The translations under genes and the position numbers were made by a program. A stretch of 64,000 nt of DNA from Eretmocerus hayati (lineage: Eukaryota; Arthropoda; Insecta; Hymenoptera; Aphelinidae), in contig CM056743.1 of assembly GCA_029851415.1 (NCBI GenBank), positions 92,540,501 to 92,604,500 of the forward strand, written 5' to 3'. Shown one piece after another: positions 54,835-64,000 of this stretch. A model generated the notes under the pieces. That model did not search any database. It was not told the origin of the DNA and saw only the letters and a list, made by a program, of their open reading frames with translations. Position 1 is the first letter of the stretch. Each line of letters begins with the position of its first letter.

Positions 54835-56215
54835 TCTCTCTCTTCAAATCTCTGGTAATTCTGATTGGCTTGAAACCAATCTGGGTGTTCCACAGGGTTC
54901 CGTTCTCGGGCCTTTACTCTTCAGCTTATATGTCAATGATTTACCTGGTTTGCTAGACGGAAAGTCGGTACATCATCTATTTTATGCGGACGACCTCCAA
55001 ATTTATCTCCAAGTCGAGAAAACTGAAATCAGGGAGGGCATCGCTCGGCTGGGTGAAATAGGACGACTAGTTGCCGAATGGGCCAAGAGTTCCGGCCTGT
55101 GTCTCAACGCTGGCAAGACCAAGGCAATCTACTTCAGCTCTGAGAGGAATATCAAAGATCTGAAGAGAATGGACTTGCCAGGGGTTGAGATACAGGATGG
55201 GAATTTCATCCTGTTCAGTGATACGGTTGTAAGTCTCGGTGTTACACTTGATAGTGAACTGACGTGGAAACCGCACATTGACCAAGTTACTAAGAAAGTT
55301 AACAGAGCCCTATACGGTTTGCGGTTTTTTAGGGCGTGTATCACCAGACCTCTCCGGATTCGCCTAGTCGAGTCATTAGTTCAACCGCATCTAGATTACT
55401 GCACAGTCGTGTACCTCGACGCCACGGACGAACAGCGGCAACGGATACAGAGACTGAGCAATTCATGTGTGAGATTCATCTTTGATCTTAGGAGAGACGA
55501 GCACATCACCCCGTTTAGGGAGCGATTGGGTTGGTTACGTACTGATTCGCGGAGAATGTACTTCGCAGCACTTTTAATGCATAAGATCATGCATTTGGGA
55601 GAACCTGGCTACCTTGCTGCGATGTTTACCAGGTACCAATCCGAACGCCCCGCACGCGGTGATACAGAAGAGCGGGTACTCGAAGTTCCCAATATGAGAC
55701 TTGAGTATGGAAGAAGATCTTTCCAGGTTCAATGTGCTCATTTGTGGAACTTTCTCCCTCCGGGCTTTCGGCAGCTGGGGAAGATATCGTTGTTTAAAGA
55801 GGCCTCAAAAGATCTCTTGATGACACAGACTTCTCAGAAGATTGATGTGGAGAAGAAGCATTATTTTAAGCTATGATAGGCTTGGGTTCTTATTTTTAGC
55901 TTACGATTAGTTTTACGTGACCTTCTGTCACCTGACTGAAGCAAACTGTGATATTTTCTCTTTTGTGAACCCATGCTCTCAGATTTTAGACATACGCGAA
56001 TTCGCAATTGTGATGACTAGTCACAATTTGTGATATGTACCTGTCCTTGACCAAATCGCTTGTGTTATATATATTTTACACCTTTTCTTTTTATTTTCTA
56101 ATTTTTGAATACTCAATTATTTCTAGAATTATGCAACATATGTAAAAATATGTGGGTTATATTTTGTCTTATGACGAATAAAGGACATCAATCAATCAAT
56201 CAATCAATCAATCTT
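54835..56215 (+). pseudogene. 5'-truncated non-LTR retrotransposon (CR1/Jockey-like) RT
   Basis: The frame to 55876 encodes the second half of a LINE reverse transcriptase: SDWLETNLGVPQGSVLGPLL, then FYADDLQIYLQ with the catalytic Asp pair (about 54990), then AEWAKSSGLCLNAGKTKAI, LGVTLDSELTWKPHID and the C-terminal HLDYCTVVYLDA and RIQRLSNSCVRFIFDL blocks typical of CR1/L2/Jockey relatives. The endonuclease and the first RT motifs are absent, so it is truncated at the 5' end, as usual for target-primed insertion. The RT part has no internal stop. A 3' UTR follows, with AATAAA near 56167 and a (CAAT)n tail at 56190-56214 marking the 3' end. The apparent ATG at the start lies in non-homologous flank. 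Confidence 0.9.
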
Positions 56216-56219
56216 TACA

Positions 56220-59200
56220 ATTTCTCGAAAAAGTTCTTATAGTTTTCTTAGGAGTAGTATGGGGATATTCATAACATCACTCATATGGAATATTCTACAA
56301 TGACTAGAAATCGTCAGAATTACGTATCTTATTCGACAACGTGCGACGGGCTCCTTCGCTATGATACCAGTATAGCTCCGGTACCCAAGCAATTCATTGG
56401 GCAGCCAACGCAATTCGAGCTTCCGCCGCCAGATGGCTGTCTCTCATACACCGTTCGCAAGCAAAACACCTGCCAGCATTGATATCCACCCAACGACCGC
56501 TCCGAACAACTCAGTCTGCAACGAGCAGCGGACTCACGCACCTCTCTGGGACCAGGAGCTCTGGACAAAGAGATGGCTCTAGAGTCTAGCAGCTGGCAAC
56601 TCCTCTCTGTCTTAGGAGCTCTAAGACAGATGAGACCATCTAGTAGACGACAGGAGCACTGAGAGTCGTAGTTGACCGCGACACCGTCACACCCATTTGT
56701 GGCCCGGGGGGAGCTCCTCCGTGGCAGTAGAATCAGACACGTCGGCATCCTGGGAGCTCCAGGAGTCGAACCCGACACACCGGTCAGACCCCCGCGTTTT
56801 GGGCAGGAGGAAGCTCCTCCGCGGCACCAGAGTAATGCATAGCAGTATTGTAACCAGTATCAACCGTTCATGGGGCTAGACCGCATTTGTAATACACACA
56901 TCAGTTATGAATATCAGATTCCTTAGACATATTCATCTGTCATGACCATTCGTACATAATATCTCATCTTCAATATATATATTTCTATTAATGAAACGCT
57001 GTCTTTAGAGTCTTAAACCGGACCCAAACCCTACCTTTCCTGTTCCTAGTGAATCCCTCAGTTACAAACGGTGGCATTGCAATTGCTCCCTGATTCCGTG
57101 TTGGGTTGGATTGTCCAACGGGTTGGCGGGATACAATTCTTCTCGACCTTGGTGTCGCTGTAGAATGAAAGAATCATCATAGCGTCGTATTTTTCTTCTA
57201 GATAATTGGATTCGTTTGATTGTATATGTATGTATGAACGTGTGTGTGTGTGTGTCTAATCAAATTATGAGGAAGGTTGTGTGTATAGGGATTGAATATT
57301 GAAATTTTTTGAGAATCGCTCACTATACCTTCCTCATGTGTCATGTCCGACAATGAGATATGAGTTCATTGCTCACTTTGTAGAATAGATTTCAGTATTT
57401 GACGATTCGATGCGGCGTGGAACTGATATCGGAGGCACGATGGCTTCCTTCTCTGGTATGAACGCCCCTGCTTTGGCGTAGAACACCTGAATATCGATGA
57501 TGATTATGAGGTCTCCGCATTCCATTCATGTGTTGTGCATCTCTCGGCAATGAAGTGGCGGAGCCAACCGAGTGCGCGCAATGGCTCCCCATGGATGACT
57601 AACCGTTGAAAATAAGGGCTAGTAACGGTCGAATGGTTCTCCGAGGTTAACCGAGGCAAAGTGGGGAGGCGCTTGGAGCGCGGGTGGAAAGGGGTGCGCG
57701 GAGTTGGTGCGCATGATCCAAGACGCATTCGACGCATTGAATCCATCCCTTTCACATCATCGAATTCGCCCAGTACGCCGCAATTGATGATTCGCCGATT
57801 GAGCTTCATCGAATCTCAGCTCGATACGCACATCATTGCGTGCCGTACCAATGACCAGTGGGTTCATCGACGCGTTATCTCTATCTAGAGTTAGTTCAAG
57901 ATCGAATGGAAGCTATCTATTCGGATAATCTCCTTCATTTTCATGCCATTATTCAAGAAGTGTGTACGTAACAGAGGTTAGCGACGTAGGACTGCTCAAT
58001 GCGATCGATTTTCATATTTCGCCGTCTACTAGACTTTTTTTCTCCTTAGTCGTTGGCAATATTCTTTCCTTGCATTGATCCTCACTTTTGGTGTGAATCT
58101 CAACAGATTCACGAATTTTTCTCAAACTTCAGAGATATTTCATTACTTCTCGATCTGATGTTTTGACTGATGAAATACAAGTGAGTGTGAAAGCTGTAAG
58201 GGTGGGAGAATATCGCATAGATGTATGAATAGAGCTGCGGAAACTTCATCCAACAAGATTCGAATTCGGCAGAAGAGGGAAAGGGAACTCTCACGTACAT
58301 AAGGTGAATTCGCAGCACTCATCTCACCTCGATTGAGAATCAGAACTCAAAGATGTGGGGAGTCGGAAAACTTCCACATGTTGAATTCCATGAAATCGGC
58401 CACGGAATTGTCTTTCCGTTTTTGATCAGCGAATATGGATCGGAGACTGGACGAGTCCTTTGTTCCGCTTATCGAGATCTTCGGTGCGCCAAATACTGAC
58501 AAAGAATCAAACAAGATTTCGAATATTCGATTTCCATTTTCATGCCAATATCGGTTGAATAATTGAACATATCCTGCTGTACAGAAAGCAAGAAGTGCGT
58601 GATGTTCAGTTGGCAAGTCTTACAAGCAGTTTCATATTTGGAATGGAGGTCCGCTACTAATAGGAAATGAACGCACGCAAGCTCAGGAGTATTTGATAAT
58701 TGTTAGGCTAGTTTGAGTGCGTGCCGGGGAAAAATTGTTAGATGTGTTAAGAATCAATGACTGAAGCTAATTTCAATGCAAACTTCGAGAGAACGAGTGT
58801 GACGGCTCTCTAGACATAATCATGACACCTTGAGGATGTATGAGAGTGTGTACTTTGCGATACCATCTTCGCCATTCTGAACCCATCTCCCGCTATTAGA
58901 AGCGGAAGATATATGTGGAAATATAATCATTGGTTCTTTCAATTGACCCGGTTTGTGTCTCTCACCACTGTGAATAGAAGCGTGACTTTGGGTACATCTT
59001 TTAACTCCTTCGGGGACTCTATTCCACTCTTCGTAATGAGAGCAATTAATACGTAGGAGATGTGGAAGCGATTCGAGATCTCCCTCGTCGAACGGAAAAT
59101 CGAAAGGACAAAAACGATTGTAGAGAAATGGTCCACACAAGAATCATATGCTATGTATTTGACCGAGTCACGTCGGGTGCAAATAATGAATACTTCCCTA

Positions 59201-60184
59201 TTTCTGTCGTGTATTGACACTCGTCCATTTCCATGCATGTAAACGAAGATTATCCGTTAATGAAGATAAAATCTGGTCAGAAAACACGGAGATGAACAGA
59301 GATATGAAACGTCAAGCATAAAGTAAACTCCGCACTGTCTTCAGAGTTAGGTATATCCGAATACATTTTGGATGGAAAGTGAGAGCGCAGCCCGTTACAA
59401 TGAGCGTGATCGAGACTGGAAAGTGCTCCAAAGGAACGTTTGAAAGCATTGGTTGTTACTTTTTATCTTCTAGTGATCCTGCGTAGCCTCCTGTTCGAGC
59501 CGGAAATATAGACAAAAAATGTAAGATATCTGAAAGATCACCATCTCATAAATTCAAGAGGAAGAACTGTTTGGTTCCATATGCAGAAAACGTATGGCTC
59601 ATTTAGTATTGCCGTGATGACTTTTGTCTCGTGGATTCTTTTTGAGATCTCTTATGGACTTCTCCGGTGGTAGTCCACATGGGAACCATCGAGATGCAGA
59701 AGATTGAACAGAGCTAGAAAATTCAAAAAGTGGCCATGAATATTGTTACAGTGTTTTGTTCATCTTTCCATCTCTCATCTATCTCAATATGAGTCAGATA
59801 CTCCTCAAATTACCAACAGTCGTGTACCATGAAGTCATGATAGTGGCCGATTTTGTCACGATTCTCTTATTCTTTTCCATTTACACACGGCACTATCCGA
59901 TGAAGAGTCTAATTTTTCAATGGGTCGAGATCCGGGAATTGAGAAATCGTCATCCTTATTTGATACGAATATAAATGGAGACATCAGGAGGTTTCAAATT
60001 TGAGTAACCATCTTCCTACGTTGGTCTCCACGCTTCCTTCTCACCCAAAAAATCCTGCGTTGACACAAGACCTCGTGGCATAGGATTCCGTGAACCGCGA
60101 AACTATGATGTCCATAGTATATCTGTTAACATGAACCTTTAGAAACAACTCATCTCTGGTACTTCTCGTATTCTGTCAATTCTG
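56220..60184. other. long stretch with no recognisable gene
   Basis: Locally GC-richer at 56380-56850 (direct repeats GAGCTCCTCCGTGGCA at 56710 and AAGCTCCTCCGCGGCA at 56812, and a GAGTCGAACCC string resembling an inverted B box near 56765), a (GT)n patch near 57241-57255, and a GC-rich block at 57560-57720. Open frames up to about 139 codons have no recognisable motif. No exon chain identified. Confidence 0.45.
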
Positions 60185-60234
60185 TGATGAGGATGGTAAT
60201 CCACATCGCATTGAAATATATCGATCATGAGGTA

Positions 60235-61000
60235 CACTACCCTGCAAAAAAATGGAACACGGATACCTCCACTAAAACAGCCATTACTCCGACGCATTTG
60301 GGTCTACGCCGGCCTGTTTCCGGAAAATTATAGCTCTGACTAGACTCAATATTTTTGAACATACTTGGGCGCATTATCGTTGTTGAAACTAGTTATTCTG
60401 AAGAAAAATCACCCGAGATTGATCATCCAGCCCAACAACTTCTAAGAGCTCTCTACTGAGAGCATATTTCAGCGATTGCTGGGCCTTTCTCCTAGTTACC
60501 TAGATCCAACTGAAAAAGTGATGATTGACTTTTACTGGTGGTCATCTTGAAGGTCTTGGGAAAACCTACGATTTGACCACTGGTAATAGTCGATTATCGA
60601 ACTCTTTGTAGAAGTTACAGTCGATACAAGTTGAGCAGTTCCGTAACAATGCCGAACTTTGAGCTCAATTAAGAAAAAGTCGTTTTCCTCTTTCCGTTGT
60701 CTAACCAATGAGATGTTCTCAAAGACGAGTACAATCGATAAGAACAATAATCCGGGTGGCTCTTTTTGTTCCTGATTCTTAGTAGACTTTTGAAGTACCC
60801 TTTTCTGACTTCTTGCTCAAAATTACCTCATGAATATGGCTTGCATATGCTACCATCTGGACTAACGGGAATCAATATGCGTGGAATCAATCCCCTGTTC
60901 TATCATCGGTTCTCACTCATGATCCGAGTTTCCCACAGAATTCCAAAGTTTACTCGCTACTCACTGTTACAATTCCTCCGGCCCGTAATACATGTTTTCC
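60235..61000. mobile_element. half of a Tc1-type foldback element
   Basis: Preceded by TA (60233-60234), begins CACTACCCTGCAAAAAAATG followed by GGAACACGGATACC, the same end as 63070-63950 for about 85 bp. The interior (60350-60690) then matches the arm of the 7499-9589 foldback (for example GTCGATTATCGAACTCTTTG and ATACAAGTTGAGC), and 60830-60890 matches it further in. No second arm is present nearby. Confidence 0.72.
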
Positions 61001-62035
61001 CTAATGTTTCCGAAAAATATTGCACAATTCTTACCAATGAATCATATTTATGAAATTTACAATCAGCACGTTGGAAACTAAAGCGTGCGTACATCTTTCT
61101 ATCGATAGCTCCGACTAAACTCTTATCAATTCCTGAGACTGCAAATGTGCCTCACTTCAGAAGTACTAAGTTCGCACAGCAAACCACGGAACATGATGCA
61201 CGAGAAGGCCTCCTTGAAATACACACAAACAACGCACCACAATCAGAAGTTCGTTCGCTTTAGGAACATCAAATGCATGTCTCACTCATCCGCATGCTTT
61301 TGCGGGATTTCTGCGATAAATTCGTACAATCCATTGCGTTTCTCAATTGCACCGTGTGCATTATTTTGATCCTGCAACGTTGAAGTGAGCGGGCGATTAT
61401 GGAAATCTCCAAAATCGAAATTGGAAATCTTAACCGGCAGAAAAAGAATGCCGAATTGTGATAGAAAAAATTGACGGATTCGAATCACTAAGTGTGGCTC
61501 GGTAGAAGTTGCCGAGAATCTCGGCGAATTCTGCTAAGTATCCTCTTCCAGTGTTCCAGTCATGTATCATATTCCCTTTTCCAACTTCGCCCTCAATGCC
61601 TGTGCACTAGTATTGTGGAATATAATGATCAGCATGTTTTCAGAAATAATTCGGCTCGTTTGTCCCCGGTTCTCTCCAGAGATATCTTGAGCGAGACGAA
61701 ATCGCATCTCCGGACGAGGCTGCACTGGCAAGCGATTGATTGCATTTCGGAATACATTCTTGCTCCTTCGGCAATCGTATTACATGAACACGTTACATAT
61801 CGAAGATGCACATCATGTTCATCAAAAACTCACACATTCGTTCATATTTGGACTCTTTCAGAGCTTATGATATTCTCGGGATGTGCATAGACAATGGTCA
61901 ACGTTGAGTGATGGTATTTTCTTTCTGAAATTCCCTTGCAGCCTGCTCGGCCTCGCGCGGGGGGGCTCTTAACCACCTTGATGTGAAGGGTTATGCCCGA
62001 ATTGTCCCTCTACACATGGATTCGAGCTTCCCCGA
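61000..62035. other. stretch with no recognisable gene
   Basis: Contains a 132-codon plus-strand frame (61492-61890) without recognisable motif. Nothing else identified. Confidence 0.45.
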
Positions 62036-62039
62036 GGTG

Positions 62040-62442
62040 ACCTGCGCCATGGTTTGCAGCCATGGGATGCCTTTCTCCAATGCTGGTAAGGCCGACATTC
62101 CCTGTCTCACAGAGTGAGCCATCGGATCCGCTGTACCCTTAGCGCCTCAACAAGGAGTTTCTGCGCCTGTCCGCAGTCCGCGTGGCCGCGGAAAGAATAC
62201 ATGGGAAGCAATGGGAGTGGAGCGCGCATGCGCGAATATTGGAGCAAGCCGCGGGCAGACCTACCCCCACTCTTCCCTTTACTTCCCATGTATTTTTCTC
62301 GCGGCCGCGCGGACTACGGACAGGCGCGGAAACTCTTTGTCGAGGCCCTTAGCGTTCTCGAAGACAACCTTTTTGTGGTTTGCAAGGCCATGATTTGGTG
62401 AGACTCAAACTCCAATGCCGGTAAGGCTGACATTCCCCGCAC
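62040..62442. repeat. 65-bp direct repeat flanking a MITE
   Basis: GGTTTGCAGCCATG ... CCAATGCTGGTAAGGCCGAC (62050-62100) recurs as GGTTTGCAAGGCCATG ... CCAATGCCGGTAAGGCTGAC (62376-62430). The 201-bp MITE lies between. Probably a duplicated portion of a SINE or other repeat. Confidence 0.65.
62145..62345. mobile_element. 201-bp MITE with 9-bp target duplication
   Basis: CCCTTAGCG flanks both ends exactly (62136-62144, 62346-62354). The ends CCTCAACAAGGAGTTTCTGC and CCTCGACAAAGAGTTTCCGC (right, reversed) are inverted and pair over about 75 bp with a few mismatches, leaving a short GC-rich centre. A 9-bp duplication is typical of Mutator-like elements, with hAT (8 bp) as the alternative. No transposase. 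Confidence 0.88.
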
Positions 62443-62489
62443 CTCCCCGTGCGCTCAGGAAGGCACGTCGGGTCGGCTTATTAACTCCC

Positions 62490-62749
62490 TACGTTACCCA
62501 AGGTTCCCCTGCTTCGCATTCGCCCAAGGCCCGCTAGTCGAATCTCGTGGATTGGAAAATCCAGGATTACTCTGGAGGATAATCCCGGGGAAAATGCCAT
62601 TCCGAAGCAAGCGGAGTGTGATGGGTCCTTTTCCCGTTGGAAAAACCTCAGAAAAAATGTCCGAGTGATTTCGCCGGGAATCGAAGCCACGACCCCTCGA
62701 GCAGTGTTGATTGCGAAGCTAACACGCTACCGACTGAGCCAACACTGCT
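62490..62749 (-). mobile_element. tRNA-derived SINE
   Basis: The minus strand begins at 62749 with a tRNA-like head: A box TGGCTCAGTCGGTAGCG (about 62741-62725) and B box GGCTTCGATTCCCGG (62688-62674). A tRNA-unrelated body follows (TTTTTCCAACGGGAAAAGGA and CCCGGGATTATCCTCC). The extra-long spacing between the boxes and the body mark it as a SINE, not a tRNA gene. The 3' end is not sharply defined; it may extend into the repeat at 62376-62442. Confidence 0.7.
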
Positions 62750-62759
62750 TTCAAGTGAT

Positions 62760-63065
62760 GGTATGAAATGACTGATAAAGCTGCCCAATCGAACGATGCA
62801 GGATGATTGATTGCGATTTTGGGAGAGGATTTCTCAATCATCACTTTATTCAGCTAATTTGCCGGGATAGTCATCGGTAGGATCACGAGGCCCCTGGAAT
62901 GGGATTCGAATGGATTATTTGACTATATCTTGTCGAGCATCACACATTGTAGAAAGACGTTTATTTCAAAGTCTACAGAATAAAATTTCGAGGAGAAAGC
63001 ACCTGTGGGGTATTAAATAACAGTACATATGAACAGTAAATTATACACCAACAGAATACTCTGCC
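62760..63065. other. short stretch with no recognisable gene
   Basis: AT-rich DNA between the SINE and the last MITE; nothing recognised. Confidence 0.5.
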
Positions 63066-63069
63066 AATA

Positions 63070-63950
63070 CAGTACCCTGCGAGAAAAATGGAACACGGAT
63101 ACCTTCACAAAACAACCATTACTCCGACGCGTTTGGGTTTACGCCAATTTTCCAAGAAGCACTTGAAAGATGTGAAAAGAATCCATCAAATTATGTGTTT
63201 CGGAATTTTTTTTGGTCAAAATTTTATGCCTTTAATTAACACTCGAAATTGAAAAATTCTCATTTAATCAATCATGGATCATTTATCGGGAAATCACGAT
63301 AACGTGGAAATTCTCACGGGATGTTGTAGCTCTTTTCAGAACCTTTGAAATCGTTCTTCTATTCATTACTATACGGTGTTTTATATCCGAGTTACGAGCA
63401 ATCTAGTACAAAGAATTTGGTACTTGTTGAGTGTAACAAACATACAAAAAAGGTCATAATCTACGATTTCGACGTGAAATCTTCAGAATTCTGTGAAATA
63501 ATTGCCAGGTTCATTCCACAAATTGGTCAAAAGGACTTCCGCCCACCTCAACTGAGAAAAACTCATGTCTCCATACTTTCAATACCCTCAACTCGTACGA
63601 AATTTTTTGTACGAGATCACTCGTAACTCGGTTGTGTAAAATCGTAGAGTATTGTATAAAAAAAGATTTTGGAGGTCTTGAAAAGAGCTACAACATCCCG
63701 TAAGAGTTTCCCCGTCATCGTAATTTTCCGATAAATGATCGATGATTGATTGAAATGAGAATTCTTCCAATTTTGAGTGTCAATCAAAGGCATGAAATTT
63801 CGATTAAGAAAAAATTTTGAAACACACAAATTGATAGATTTTTTCCTCATCTTTCAAGTACTTCCTAGGAAATCGGCGTAGACCCAAATGCGTCGGAGTA
63901 ATGGCTGTTTTAGTGGAGGTATCCGTGTTCCATTTTTTTACAGGGTACTG
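63070..63950. mobile_element. 881-bp Tc1-type foldback MITE
   Basis: Flanked by TA (63068-63069, 63951-63952). The ends are CAGTACCCTGCGAGAAAAAT and the inverted CAGTACCCTGTAAAAAAATG. CAGT-starting ends in TA are the Tc1 hallmark. Arms of about 360 bp pair throughout (for example GGGATGTTGTAGCTCTTTTC near 63319 and its partner near 63685). The centre (63430-63600) is unpaired. Open frames within are by-products of the arms. No transposase. Confidence 0.9.
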
Positions 63951-64000
63951 TACCTCATGATCGATATATTTCAATGCGATGTGATTTACCATCGTTATCA

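Noticed and set aside
56690..56800. tRNA gene on the minus strand
   Set aside because: A GGGTTCGACTCC string matches a B box, but no A box or clover-leaf pairing is visible at a suitable distance.
62107..62401. Open frames of 60-95 codons on both strands
   Set aside because: They are produced by the inverted repeat of the 201-bp MITE.

Overview
This window looks like transposon-dense, gene-poor nuclear DNA from an arthropod, most likely an insect. The evidence is an AT-rich background, two Gypsy-class LTR elements, one of them env-bearing (errantivirus type), a tRNA-Lys primer-binding site of the insect type, a Helitron helicase remnant, a 5'-truncated non-LTR retrotransposon, many inverted-repeat (foldback/MITE) elements, and an arthropod-style core promoter (TATA, TCAGTC initiator, DPE). 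I see no convincing conventional host gene, no rRNA, no CRISPR and no bacterial operon structure. Nothing identifies the species.

Layout. 1-1100: palindromic and 29-bp tandem repeats. 1750-5345: a 3.6-kb foldback element whose left arm is split by about 0.95 kb carrying a tRNA-like Pol III unit and a 107-bp tandem repeat. 5350-7235 (minus): Helitron Rep/helicase fragment, itself split by a 465-bp inverted-repeat element. 7499-9589: a second foldback of about 2.1 kb with TA target duplication. 9600-13150: no recognisable gene. 13156-23700 (minus): a decayed errantivirus-like element in the order gag, protease, RT, RNase H, long acidic linker, integrase, env, with a piggyBac-type MITE (TTAA duplication) inside the integrase region. 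23720-31620: mostly unassigned, with a 315-bp satellite-like array at 25.3-26.2 kb.

32133-48054 (minus): a second Gypsy-class element with both LTRs, a GAGTT target duplication, PBS and polypurine tract. Its pol gene is split between RT and RNase H by a 5.47-kb insertion (37278-42743, apparent TTCTG duplication). That insertion contains a tandemly duplicated TATA/Inr/DPE promoter, a candidate two-exon 72-residue ORF, a 1.5-kb tandem duplication with 176-bp subrepeats, and a GATAA-rich end. A partial inverted copy of the same family lies at 52080-54345. The element also has a third ORF, coiled-coil-like and not env-like, between integrase and the 3' LTR.

48066-64000: nested MITEs, small hairpin elements with clear target duplications (50270-50463, 50490-50691, 62145-62345, 63070-63950), a CR1/Jockey-like LINE 3' fragment with a (CAAT)n tail (54835-56215), a tRNA-derived SINE (minus, 62490-62749), and long stretches where I recognise nothing. 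Most element genes carry isolated in-frame stops, so the window reads as a layered transposon graveyard. The part most worth follow-up is the insertion at 37278-42743.
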